Of a DNA stretch of 64,000 bases, positions 11,530 through 23,872 are shown piece by piece; the stretch's first letter is position 1; each line of letters begins with the position of its first letter. The translations under genes were made by a program, and so were the position numbers. A model generated the notes under the pieces. The model worked only from the letters and a program-made list of their open reading frames with translations, ran no database searches and was not told the origin of the DNA. The stretch comes from Beroe forskalii (taxonomy: Eukaryota > Ctenophora > Nuda > Beroida > Beroidae), in the NCBI GenBank assembly GCA_011033025.1, contig WFMF01000106.1, positions 410,421 to 474,420 on the forward strand, read 5' to 3'.

Positions 11530-12390
11530 TTATGGTACAGAAATACACAATTACATCCGCCATGTCTTGTGAAGATAGAAAATCAGTGTATTGCCATAGC
11601 TCTTTTCCAGAGTATTGTATGGCATAAAATGTTTATTAATAACAAGTCCTATAAAAACATAGCCATTACTGCTTCTTTGCGTCCAAAACGAAGACTCTAC
11701 GAACTTCCTGGGCTGAGATACTATGTCTGGCAAATGACTGAAAATCAATTTTTATTTATAACTTTGTTCCTGAATATTTTAGAGAATTTCTCTGTAAAAA
11801 TTATAAAAAACAACCTTTGCGATTCTTTTACGCCCAAATTAAAGTCTCTGCGAAATTTCTGGGCCGAGATACAAAAATTACATCCGCCAAGTCTTGCGAA
11901 TGACCAAAAAATTAGTTTTTCGCCAATAACTTTGTTCCTGAGCATTTAAGGGCATATATTCAGGAAGAATTGTGTAAAAACATGGCCTTTGCGATTCTTT
12001 TGCGCCCAAAACGAAGTCTCTACGACTTTTCTGGGCCGAGATAAAAAATTGCCTCTGAACTGTATATTGCGCTTCACTGAACAAGTGGTTTTCGGCCCAT
12101 AACTTTGTTCCTGAGCACTATCGGGCATATATCCAGAAAGAATCGTATAGAAACATGACCTTTGCCATTCTTTTGCGCCCAAAACGAAGTCTCTACGACC
12201 TTCCTGGGCCGAGATACAAAAATTACATCCGCCATGTCTTTAGAATGACCAAAAATTAGTTTTCGCCAATAACTTTGTTCCTGAGCATTTAAGGGCATAT
12301 ATTCAGGAAGAATTGTATAAAACATGGCCTTTGCAATTCTTTTTGCCCAAAACGAAGTCTCTACGACCTTCCTGGGCCGAGATACAGAAA
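11530..12390 (-). repeat. C-unit array, right arm
   Basis: The inverted counterpart of 9240-10130, carrying the complements of the same landmarks (AAAACGAAGTCTCTACGAC). Homology is close in the outer copies and looser toward the loop. Confidence 0.9.
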
Positions 12391-12569
12391 ATCAGCCAAG
12401 CGTATTACAGAAAAAAGGGCGTGGCCGATTTGGGCCTGTTGCCAACAAAATTTCGTTGGCAACAAGGCCCATTTATTTTGATGGTCTTAATTACCGAAAT
12501 CAGTCGAGAAAACGCTTTTAACAAAGAAATCTAACGACTGAGCTTTTTTGGGGGTTTGGTCTTTGACTA

Positions 12570-15000
12570 AAAGCAATCAAGAGCGCTTGAAATCAATCAG
12601 GAGCGCTTGAAAGCAATCGGGAGTGCTTGGCAGCAGTCAGGGGTGCTTGAAATCAATCTGGAGCATTTGGAAGCAATCTGGAGCTATTGGAAGCAATCTG
12701 GAGCGATTGGAAGGAGCTAGGAGTGCTCAGTAGCAATAAAGAGCGCTTGGAAGTGATCAGGAGCGCACAGAAGCAATGAGGAGCGCTTGAAATCAATCAT
12801 GAGCGCTTGGAAGGGATCAGGAGCAAACAGAAGCGATAAGGAGCGCTTGAAAGCGACCAGGGGCGCTGGGAAGCAATCTGGGCACCAGAAAGCAACCAGG
12901 AGGGCTTGGAAGCAGTCAGGAATGCTTGGGAGCAATCTTGAGCAATTGGAAGCACTCAGACGCGCTTGGAAGCAATCAAGAGCGTTTGAAATCAATCAGG
13001 AGCGCTTGAAAGCAATCAGGAGTGCTTGGCAGCAGTCAGGGGCGCTTGAAAGTAGGAGTGCTAAGAAGCAATAAAGAGCGCTTGGAAGTGATCAGGAGCG
13101 AAAAGAAGCAATAAGGAGTGCTTGAAAGCAATCATGAGCACTTGGAAGCGATCAGGAGCAAACAGAAGCGATCAAAGGAGCGCTTGAAAGCGATCAGGGG
13201 CGCTGGGAAGCAGTCAGGAATGCTTGGGAGCAATCTGGAGCAATTGGAAGCACTCAGAAGCGCTTGGAAGCAATCAAGAGCGCTTGAAAGCAATCAGGAG
13301 TGTATGAAAGCAATCAGAAGCGTTTGGAAGCAATCTGGAGCAATTTGAAGTAGCTAAGAGTGCTCAGAATCGATCAAGAGCGCTTCGAAGTGATCAGGAG
13401 CGCAGAGAAGCAATAAGGAGCGCTTGAAAGCAATCAGGAGCGCTTGAAAGCAATCAGGAGCGCTTGGAAGCAGAAAGGAGCACTTCAAGAGTAATCTAGA
13501 AGTCTAGAGTGATAGGAAGCACCCAGCAGTGCCCGGAAGCAATCAAGAGCGCTTGGAAGTGATCATGAGCGCACAGAAGCGATAAGGAGCGCTTGGAAGC
13601 AATCAGGAGCGCTCGAAAGCAATCTGGAGCAGTAAGGAGCACTTCAGGAGTAATCTAGAGTGATAGGAAGCACCCAGCAGTGCCCGGAAGCAATCAAGAG
13701 CGCTTGGAAGTGATCATGAGCGCACAGAAGCGATAAGGAGCGCTTGGAAGCAATCAGGAGCGCTCGAAAGCAATATGGAGCGCTTGAAAGCAATTAGGAG
13801 CACTTGAAAGCAATTAGGAGCACTTCAAGAGTAATCTAGAGTGAATTGAAGCATTCAGGAGTGCCCGGAAGCAATCAGGAGCGCTTGAAAGCAATCAGGA
13901 GCGCTTGGAAGCAGTAAGGAATACTTCAGGAGTAAACTAGAGTGATTGGAAGCACCCAGGAGTGCCCCGAAGCAATCAAGAGCGCTTGGAAGTGATCAGG
14001 AGCGCACAGAAGCGATAAGGAGCGCTTGAAAGCAATCAGGAGCGCTTGAAAGCAATCAGGAGCGCTTGGAAGCAGTAAGGAGCGCTCGAAAGGTAATCTA
14101 GTGTGATTGGAAGCACCCAGGAGTGCCTGGAAGCAATCAAAAGCGCTTGGAAGTGATCAGGAGCGCTTGAAAGCAATATGGAGCGCTTGAAAGCAATCAG
14201 GAGCGCTTGAAAGCAGTAAGGAGCACTTCAGGAGTAATCTAGAGTGATTGGAAGCACCCAGGAGTGCCCAGAAGCAATCAAGAGCGCTTGGAAGTGATCA
14301 GGAGCGCACAGAAGCGATAAGGAGCGCTTGGAAGCAATCAGGAGCGCTCGAAAGCAATATGGAGCGCTTGAAAGCAATCAGGAGCGCTTGAAAGCAATCA
14401 GGAGCACTTCAGGAGTAATCTAGAGTGAATTGAAGCACCCAGGAGTGCCCGGAAGCAATCAGGAGCGCTTATAGGCGATTTGAAGCATTGCTTGAAAGCG
14501 ATAAGGAGCGCTTGGAAGCAATCAAGAGCTATTGTAAGCACTCAGGAGCTCTTGAAAATGATCTGGAGGGCTTGGAAGCCGTCATGAGCGCTGGGAAGCG
14601 ATCAGGAGCGCTTGAAAGCCGTCAGGAGTGGTTTTAAGCAATCAGGAGCTCTTGGGAAGAGTCAGGGGCGCTTTGAAGCAATCTGGAGCGATTGGAAGCA
14701 ATCAGGAGCACTTAGAAGCAACAAGGAGTGTTGAAGGTGACCAGGAGCACTTGGAAGGAGTCAGGAGCAATTGTAAACACTCGGGAGCGCTTGGAAGTAT
14801 TCATGAGCACTTGGAAGCAATCAGGAGAGCTTGAAAGCGATCCGGAGAGTAATGAAGTGATTTTGAGCGCTTGAAAGCGACCAGGAGAGCTTTGACGCAA
14901 TTATAAGCGCTTGAAACTGATCAAGAGCGCTTGAAAGCAATCATAACCGCTTGAAAGTGATCTGGAGTGCTTGGAAGCAATCAGGAGCGCTTGCAAGTTA
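12570..15000 (+). repeat. 20-bp array B, right portion, with higher-order repeat
   Basis: Plus-oriented B units continue for about 2.4 kb. From about 13470 to 14460 they form a higher-order unit of roughly 160-200 bp. It is marked by AGGAGTAATCTAGAGTGA followed by GGAAGCACCCAGGAGTGCCC and then ordinary B units, and repeats about five times. Confidence 0.92.
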
Positions 15001-15370
15001 TTAGGAGTGCTTTGAAGAGCTTGGAACTTCCAAGCTCTTCAATTTGAAGTTCAATTTGAAGTTATCAGGAGCGCTTTCAAGAGCTTGGAACTTCCAAGCT
15101 CTTCAATTTGAAGAGCTTGGAAGTTCCAAGCTCTTCAAAGCGCTCCTGATAACTTGCAAGCACTCCTGATTGCTTCCAAGCACTCCAGATCACTTTCAAG
15201 CGGTTATTGAAGTTCAAAGCGCTCCTGATAACTTGCAAGCGCTCATTGCAAATTGTTTCCAATGGAAGCGATTTGAGCCCTCCAAATTGTTTCCAATGGA
15301 AGCGATTTGGAGGGCTTTTGAGTGCAATCTGGGGAGCTTGGAGGCGATTTGGAGTGCTGTTCTGCAGACA
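15001..15370. repeat. array B inversion point with short hairpins
   Basis: GAGCTTGGAACTTCCAAGCTC-type perfect hairpins and repeated AATTTGAAGTT blocks mark where the B array flips. B units at 15130-15250 run in minus orientation. Confidence 0.8.
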
Positions 15371-15875
15371 CACTCTGAGTCTGGATACAGCCTTTTTCAA
15401 TAGAATTCAGTGGGCCAACTGACATTGGAATCGGGTTTAAAGCGTTTTTCTGGTCCATGTAACTTACCAAATGGAAATAAATGGGCCAAGTTTAATAAAC
15501 TAAGAACTTTGACAGAAATATGTGGGCCAAATAACATGGCCCAAACTATGGGTGTTTTAAAAATAGATTTTCTGGGCTATATATCTTAGCCCATATCTTT
15601 TGTAACAAAATTAGAGGGCTAAGTAACATAGCCCAAAAAATTTTCTCTTCAAAATGTGAAAAATGGGCCAAGTATCATTTTTCGAAAAAAAAACTATCAA
15701 AATTTTTTGCAAGAAATAATTGAAATTTGTATTGATAAAAACGTGCATCAGACGCCAAATAGCAATACCTTTCAGAGGAAAAAAAATTTCATGAAAACTG
15801 ACAATCCAGTGAAAATGGGAAGGTTTTTTTCGATTATCTCAAAACTATGGTTTTGTACTTGGCCCGTTCTTGCAT
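15371..15875. repeat. layer D, right arm
   Basis: Repeated GGGCCAAATAACATGGCCC and GGGCTAAGTAACATAGCCC motifs spaced about 70-80 bases apart, the counterpart of 6111-7130. No gene seen. Confidence 0.5.
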
Positions 15876-17262
15876 GTGCAGGTTCATATGTTCATCGTAT
15901 GTCCCTCAACACAACTGTAAAGTATGAAACGAATCGTATGTGTAGTTTCCATTTTAGAACACAAGGAAATCTCTCATTTCAAGAAAGTGGTACAAAATTG
16001 GCTTCAAAGTCGGTTTAATCAAAAACCACACCTTGGAATTTGTTGAAACTTGGTTTATATGTTCATTGTATGTCAATGAACACAACTGTAGAGTATGAAA
16101 CGAATCGTATGTGTAGTTTCCATTTTAGAACGCAAGGAAATCTCTCATTTCAAGAAAAGTGGTACAAAATCAGCTTTTAAGTCGATTCAATCAAAAACTG
16201 CACCTTGGAATTTGTTAAAACTAGGGTTATATGTTCATCTAATGTCAATGTACACTACTGCAGATTATGAAAAGAATTGTATGTGTAGTTTCTATTTTAG
16301 AACACAAGGAAATCTCTCATATCAAGAAAAGTGGTATAAAATCGGATTTGAAGTCGATTTTGTACCAATTTCTTCCTTGTGTTCTGAAATGGAAACTACA
16401 CATACGATTTGTTTCATACTTTATAGTTGTGTTGAGGGACATACAATGAACATATGAACCAAGTTTCAAGAAATTCCATGGCGCAGTTTTTGATTAAACC
16501 GACTTTGAAGCCGATTTTGTACCACTTTCTTGAAATGAGAGATTTCCTTGTGTTCAAAAATGGAAACTACACATACGATTCGTTTCATACTTTACAGCTG
16601 TGTTGAGGGACATACAATGAACATATAAACCAAGTTTCAACAAATTCCAAGGTGTAGTTTTTGATTAAACCGACTTTGAAGCCGATTTTGTACCACTTTT
16701 CCTGATATTAGATATTTCCTTGTGTTCTAAAATAGAAACTACACATACGATTCACTTCATACTCACCAGTTGTGTTCATTGACATACAATGAACATATAA
16801 ACCAAGTTTCAACAAATTCCAAGGTGTAGTTTTTGATTAACCCGACTTTGAAGCCGATTTTGTACCACTTTTCTTGATATGAGAGATTTCCTTGTGTTCT
16901 AAAATGGAAACCACACATACGATTCGTTTCATACTTTACAATTGTGTTGAGGGACATACAATGAACATATAAACCAAGTTTCAACAAATTCCAAGGTGTA
17001 GTTTTTGATTAAACCGACTTTGAAGCCGATTTTGTACCACTTTCTTGAAATGAGAGATTTCCTTGTGTTCTAAAATGGAAACTACACATACGATTCGTTT
17101 TATACTTTACAGTTGTGTTGAGGGACATACAATGAACATATAAACCAAGTTTCAACAAATTCCAAGGTGTAGTTTCTGATTTAAACGACTTTGTACCACT
17201 TTTGTACCATATTGTACCACTTTTTACAAAATGGTACAAGTGGGACATGGAAGTCCGACTTT
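15876..17262. repeat. satellite A, right arm, itself head-to-head
   Basis: About three A units in plus orientation (15880-16370), then about five in minus orientation to the terminal motif at 17195-17262. The switch lies near 16372. The terminal motif repeats at 43384-43465, where a similar A palindrome ends. Confidence 0.9.
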
Positions 17263-18380
17263 GTCGTACATCTTGATTGAAACTAGTATACTCAACCTAC
17301 ATGGTTCTAGAAGAAGTCTGTTTGGTTTTACGGAACATGATTTGTTACATTTGCTTGCATTATTCATTCCCAGTATTCCTGTATCATGTTACAATGCATC
17401 CCAAGAAAAGACACCCTGTTATTATGATGCTCCAATGTAGGGCGGGGGCTTGGTCAAGGTAATGTAATTTACACTTTTACGGGACACGAGATGTTTGCTC
17501 AATGCTAAGTTTGAGTGTACGAAAAAGCATGTTTGCTGCATATTCAGCAAAGATAAAAGCAGTCAATTCCGTATGAAGCAAGATCAAGATTACCGATCAT
17601 TGAAACCGTCGTGGTATGGTGTTTGAGACAACGCGCATGCACGGCGCGCGCTGTGCCACAAACCTTTTGCTAGTACCTGGACACAATTATTTCCACCAAG
17701 CGCGGAAAAAGCACGTACGTGCGCGTTTGGTGTATCCCCTTGCATCAAGAACGAAGCGTATGGCTTCGCGCGTTACATACATGCACCAACGATCCTAGAC
17801 TAAACTTACGGAAATAACACATGAAAGGCCTAAGATTAAGCTAAAATTAGCCCTTTAATTGATCCTAAATAGAATGAGAACAGAATGGGTACAGGTAACC
17901 CTTATATGGCTTGTCTAGCATTAAATTTCTGAAACTTTTCTGAGATGCTCATGCTCACATGAAACAAGAAACATTTATCTATAATAACCACGTTTATTCC
18001 TTCACAAAAACGAAATTCTACAATCGAATTACAGACGTAATTGTTCCTACCAACTCTGGATAATTGCAGTAAAATTCCCTGGTAACGTGTAAATCTATGA
18101 CTGCTGGGAATGTAAACAGCGATTAATGTGAGCTACGATTCCCAAGCATACTAAGAATGTACTTATGTACACAACGGAATTCTTCAAACATCATAGAATA
18201 ACAAGCACACATTTTGATCTGTGTATAATGTGTATGTGGCACTGGTAAACTAATGAATCAAGATCTGCAATAGAGCGCATGTTTAGATTAAACATACCAT
18301 TTAATTACGTGCGATCGATTAACATTTTGTTCCAAAATTTGAACTATTTCATTATTTGAACAATTATTTCGACCACTTAC
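17263..18380. other. no recognisable gene
   Basis: Unique sequence between the foldback structure and the small basic-protein exons. It has a GC-rich patch of GCGCGC words near 17630-17740 and otherwise only short chance frames. Confidence 0.5.
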
Positions 18381-21105
18381 GAATTATTTGGATTAGTTTC
18401 AAGGGGCGCAATTTGATACTTTCCTGCACTAAACAGCTCATAATTGCTGTGTTTAGGACTAAACTGAATTCGCATCAATTGTGAAAATGAACAGTCCGGT
18501 AGATCATTAGCCGTTGGCACAATAATGAATTCTCCTTCCTACTCGTGACTCTGCTCAACAGTACCATGAGACTTGTGAACATGAGTAACTTCAAAGAAAA
18601 GCTCCAAAATAACTTAATTCTACCAATCCTCTGTCCTCAGCGCGCTAATTTTCTAATTTAACAAAATATTTTCTTACAAAATATTAAGGTACTTAAAATA
18701 TTACAAAACAAAGTATTTATTTCTCACCTTTTTCTTAGGTTGCAGTATTCGTGTTACTCTAACAGTTCGTTTGTTACGTCGCAGAGAGGATCGCTGCTTT
18801 ACTAAACCACCTGGTAGGGGAGTTACTAGTTAGGGTTCAATGAATTGATGGAAATACTCAAACAAAAAGTATGATATTGAGTAGTTCTTATCTTTCCGTT
18901 ACCAATATTGGTACGTTTTCGTGTATGTAAAATGCCAATACAATTTTATCTGATGAGTGATGATGCCATAGATTTGATGATGAAAATTCGCTGCAACTTA
19001 CATAAGAATACTATCTTACTACACTTTCAGTGTACACTGTACAACTGTAAGTAGGCTCGGCTCATTCATGCCGATATCTGCAACTAGGATCCAAATAAGG
19101 CATCAAACACCACACTACAAAGCACTATTCCGTCACTCTTAATGCGTCACAACCCACCATTACCTTACTATACAATGTATTCATAACATGAAATGTAATT
19201 CAATCTATATTACTTATAACTTTATAAATACATGTCTATATAGCGTATTCCGGTTCTGTGAATGATTCCTCAGAATGCATGTCTGACACGCAATACCATC
19301 ATTTTAACGCTTTAGTGGGAGGGGCGGAAGCCATATATATACAGGACAAGCACTGAATAGATGCGGTTGAGAGTGACGTCATTATCAGGAGTTAAAGTTG
19401 TAAGTTGATGACGTAACAGCGTAATTTGTAGTGATAGCCTACGACGAAAGCGATCGTCATTATGTGAACTATTATGTGAATATTTCACAGTTTAGTTATG
19501 GATTTTAATGCGCATATTTCACGCAGGTTAAAGTAAATTATTATGAAATATGTAAATATTTCCTTTACCGGGATATTGATCTAAGACAGTCCACCGAAAA
19601 TTCCATCCGTGACCATGGGAAACGATTACAGTACCAATTTGTCTTAGTATGTAATTGTAATTCATTAATTTCACATGCGAAATTTAATCGAAGAGAATTG
19701 TATTAATAGACAATTGTGTAATGTTATCGAATTTCACAAAAGAACAAGGAAGTTACTATGCTTCATGGAAGGAAATTAAAGCGCAGCAAGGAAGTTTCTT
19801 AATTAAATATTTCGACAGGTGCAGAGCCAGACATTCACAAATTTCTGTATTATAAAATGAATTTCAAAAGTGGTATTAGGTATTGATAAAGTGATAAGAG
19901 ATCGTTCACATATTAAGATATTATAACGTCAATTTCTAAGTACATTGATCCCCTCCCCAAGTGATAAAGTTTGCTGTAGTTGTGTTTGGTAATATAATAT
20001 CATGCATCGGAATCATTTGAAAACCCCATCCCTCCCCAATCATAGCTGATTATGTAAAATGTGAACCATGGCTTAGTGGATAGCTTTAGAATTCTACCTA
20101 ATAACATTAACAAGTTTTCGCTACAGAATCGATTTTAAAGTGTTAGTATCAGGCACCTATAGGCTATCCCATATCTTGAAGATAAATCGGTATATGGCTT
20201 TATTAACCTTCGCCTAATGATCTTATCATATGAACAAGGTAAAGCAAGTATCATGGTACCATAACAAAAGGGGCTCACTCATACAATGATGCCTCACAAA
20301 GAACTCTAAATCGCCCGGATATATCACTCGTCCAGAGCTCCCCTCTTTCAAGGGCCTGCTATAATCACAAAATATGGCACCCACTAACTCCCTCTTAATA
20401 GTTCTCCTTTTATAATCCAGATTAATCATATGGTCCATCCCCTATCTAATACATCTTAGCATATATAATAAGAATATATCTGACATGGTCGCGCTCTAAC
20501 ATCAGGACAGTAAACGTCACCTTCTACCAGTCTAACTCATATGATAATTCCATCAACTCTAGATGTAAGTAATTTGTGAGCGATGGTATTACGGTCAATT
20601 TCATAGAATTTAGAGTCCCACTTCCATCACAATATATTGTAAGGCTCACCTATTGTATTATGATGGCTAGTGGCTACTGACAATAGTCATGATGGTAGAA
20701 TAGGTGGTTTTACGCAATCTATCTGCTCATTTTGAGGCTTAGTTATGACCCACGTCTCATCAGTCTATATATTATTTCGATATAATGATTATATCATTGG
20801 GTGACTGTGTGATGGGAGATTTGCTACAATGTAAGTTTCTACTCTGGTAATGAATTAAGATTTAAATGTCGATTTCGCACAATCTTTGGTGTGAATGATT
20901 GTAACTTATTGTAACTTATTACGAAATAAACAGATATTTTGATATATTTTGATATATCTAACGATAAATCGAAAACCTACCATGCTTTGGAAAGCGCCGT
21001 TTTGTCGATTGTTCTCGCTTCTTCCTCTTCTTCATTTCTTTCTCGGCTCGAGCTTGTTTTATGATTTCATCCATGCTGTTTTCGTAAACACTTTCAGATG
21101 ATTTC
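18381..21105 (-). CDS. small highly basic protein, partial (possible UAP56-binding-motif type)
   Basis: Two exons join in phase: 21105-20981 and 18810-18728. A third possible exon of 43 bases (18423-18381) follows in phase. The likely start is ATG at 21074-21072, in the context AGCATGG. The protein opens MDEIIKQARAEKEMKKRKKR and continues with RRFPKHGGLVKQRSSLRRNK. Nearly half the residues are Lys or Arg. The opening resembles the short MSLDDIIKLNR motif by which ALYREF and UIF bind the helicase UAP56, which would suggest nuclear RNA export. This rests on about eight residues, so it is a guess. Nothing was recognised in the 2.2-kb intron. The 3' end was not found and may be lost near the foldback structure. 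Confidence 0.4.
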
Positions 21106-23470
21106 CTGAAGAAGAAACAAACATTTAAATTAAGTACACCTACAATTTATTTCTACTGACTCGACTTATACAATTTGAATAAAATTGAAAATATTTAGAT
21201 ATACGTGACCTTGCCGCCGTAATTGCGAGAAAAAGTAGATAATCACCCGCCAAAACGCGATGAAGGTCAATTATTTTGAACATTATCCATCCTAAAATCA
21301 TGCACAGCTGCATATTTTATAAAATCACACGAGATAAGTGGGGTCCACAAAACTAAAACAGACCTACATACGAGTGAAATTGTGACTAACTTGTCCAGTT
21401 TATGCGAGGATAATTGTGTATTTGATAGTAATTGAGCCCGGTTTCAGTCACGAACATAAAAACTCTTTGAATTACTGTCTACCATACGTCAAATATTCTT
21501 ACTTCAATACTTCGATTAGACACGTGATAGTGTACGTAAGGTGGATATTTTGAATAGTGATGCGTGATGCACTGATGCATCCAGGAGAGCTATATACCTA
21601 TATTACTGCTCTTCAAATTCATTTGATCTATTCCGTTTCACTTGGCCCTTTCCTAAACTCTTGATATTGCACAACATAAAGAAACGCTTCAAAGATTCGA
21701 TCCTATTCTGCTTCACTTGCCTTTTCCAAAATTTTCTGAAAACACACCATTCTGAAACGCTACAAAATGCGAAGTTCCAAGCCAATTTCGTTTCACTGGC
21801 CCCTATATCAGTTCTCTGTATCAACAACTTATCTTGCAACATAGAGAAGCGGCACTATGGATCAGTGGTGTGAGTTTCAATCCTGCACGTGCAGAAAAAT
21901 TAAATAATCTAACGTCATCAATTTGCCACCTTAAGCAATCAAAATGACGTTACTCTCAAATGCCTTTTATATGATTCGTGTGCTGTGAATATTATAGTAC
22001 CCCACGTCCCCACGCCATTTTAAATGGTTTCGCTATTTTACTGTTACCTGGTCGCAGTTTTTTGATGTTCATGAGTTATATATCAACTTTTAGTAAAAGT
22101 AAATAGAACTAAAAGTCTTTTGCTATGGCACCTAGATGGTAAACGGTTACTTGTTCCATGACACGCGATAAGAATGGATCGTTGAAATGGCAGTCATTAT
22201 CAGGCGTTAGAATGGTGAATTGATCGCTTATCTTTTCATTTCATCGTAGTTTACAAAGACTACGCCGCAGACAAAGACCTCAAATATTTTCATTTCACCG
22301 ACGACCCGTGGTAACCCGCTTTTGAATTGCATGTGCTAGTTGTTGTGGGCCGCCTAGGGACTAGGGAGTAGGGAGCAAGTTTAAAGCGTTAAATGCTACG
22401 AGGAAGTTTGAAAATCAGGAGCTTTCGAATAGCATGTGCTAGTTATTGACAGGAGGAGAGTATGATATTATATCCTTCCATTTGGTCAGATTTGGTGTTG
22501 TCTGCTTTAAAAGTAGAGATTATTATATTCTAATCAGACAATAAGCAGGTTGAGATTGGCATTTTATCTCAAGTCTAAGAATATTGAAGTGTACACTGTA
22601 CAGTCGCATAAAATGCGAAGTGCGTAGGCGTATACTGTAATGTGGCCAGGTGGTGCCTGACCACTACCAGCGACCTGACTGAGCCAGTACGTTATATGCT
22701 ACAGGAGAGACAATGACATGCTCGCAAAAATGTGGTCGATTCGTAATCATAACATTAACAGTACGGTTATCATTACCTATTGCTTTTTTATTATTAATAT
22801 TATTATTAGTATTACTTTGAACCCGAAACATGTGAATCAACCCACACCCAAACCCGGTTGACTCGCTTGTTTCGGGTTGTTTCGATTTGATTTGCTTATT
22901 TCGGGTTGTTAATGATTCGCTCGTTCCGGCTTGATCATGATTCGGGAAGGTTTTTGGTTTGTTTCGGGGTGGTTTCGGGTTGATTCGGCTTGTTCCTGCT
23001 TGTAGTATCGACGATAAAACCTTAGCATTGATATTGTCAGACGTTGTCTGACCATTATTTCGGCGCGCCCGCCGAAGGCGAAGGGGTCAGACAACATTAA
23101 TAGTATTGATAATCATGCGATATTAAAATAAGCTCTCGGCCTATTGCCTTCGAATCATAAAATCGTCACAATCACATAATATGCACTTTTCCCTGATTCA
23201 AAACAATTCTAGTAAGGTCGCAATGTTCCTTAAATTTAAATTTCTCAAATCAAAACATTACATATTCAATCCCTGATTCCCTGAAACACGTTTAAATTTA
23301 ACCACATCAGTCTGCAGTCGATCCTTCGATGGCGGTCGAATGGAATTGGTCGATCGACCCAGAACAACTCGAATCGATTAGTCGAACGATTGATGTGTTA
23401 TACTTGTTAAACACGTATAACTATAAGCATATCCTGTTCGCGTTCGGCGTACGCACAGTTTTACTTTCTT
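21106..23470. other. intergenic sequence with low-complexity and foldback patches
   Basis: No gene is recognised. It holds an ATT-rich run (22785-22830), CGGGTTG(T/A)TTCG-type low-complexity sequence (22840-23000) and a short foldback at about 23030-23100 with arms GTTGTCTGACC and GGTCAGACAAC. Confidence 0.5.
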
Positions 23471-23476
23471 TATTTT
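23471..23476 (-). terminator. candidate polyadenylation signal of the PXK gene
   Basis: AATAAA on the minus strand about 400 bases downstream of the PXK stop codon (23873-23875). Confidence 0.4.
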
Positions 23477-23872
23477 GAAGATAAAGAAAGTAAGACACCC
23501 GCTGCCATGGTTCATCATGACTTCAAGAGCCGTTTTCCAATCTCAGTTCCTATCATTTCGTTATGTCAACACAAAACACTTGTTCTTCAATCTTCATTAA
23601 AATTCTTCTCTTCCACCGAGAGTTGTCCTGGAAAATAAACACAATCATAATTCATAGGACAGACTTGGACAAGATAATCCAAAAATTTAGAGTTGAAATG
23701 TATTATACCCTAAACCCTATTTCTGATTTCTAGGTAAATAATCGCTGATCAAAAGATTTAGTAAAGTTTTTCAAGTACCACTGCTTACTCCATGATAAGG
23801 AACTGTATTTAAGACACGAATTCACCCTAAAAAAGGAGAGGGAGTGTTTGAAAAACAAACGAAGGATACTCA

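Larger units (their letters stand above)
9077..12569. mobile_element. foldback element C inserted in array B
   Basis: Long inverted arms: TAGTCAGAGACC at 9077 and GGTCTTTGACTA at 12569. About 200 bases of near-identical inverted sequence follow, including the small palindrome around GTTGCCAACGAAATT. Next come arrays of a unit of about 172 bp (C), and a central loop at about 10130-11530. Array B reads GCGCTTGGAA up to 9076 and resumes AAAGCAATC at 12570, so joining the flanks restores a B unit with 2-3 extra A bases. That is direct evidence that C is a later insertion. No transposase frame was seen; the element is non-autonomous or a remnant. Confidence 0.75.
4782..17262. mobile_element. giant nested foldback structure (layers A-D-B, C element inside)
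   Basis: The two ends are inverted copies of each other over at least 70 bases: AGTCGGACTTCCATG at 4782 and CATGGAAGTCCGACT at 17262. Moving inward, both sides show the same order of layers: the 172-bp satellite A, the GGGCYAAG/CATRGCCC layer D, then the 20-bp array B. A separate foldback (9077-12569) interrupts array B. No transposase-like reading frame is visible, so if mobile it is non-autonomous. The general design (long terminal inverted repeats made of tandem repeats) is that of foldback elements such as Drosophila FB and sea urchin TU. No target-site duplication was found at the outer ends, so the exact insertion boundary is inferred. Confidence 0.65.

Noticed and set aside
20985-21105. 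5' exon of the CFAP97D-like gene
   Set aside because: The sequence lacks the expected IExEN and KSLN motifs of the CFAP97D N-terminal half, and no in-phase path to exon 4691 was found. It was kept as a separate small gene.
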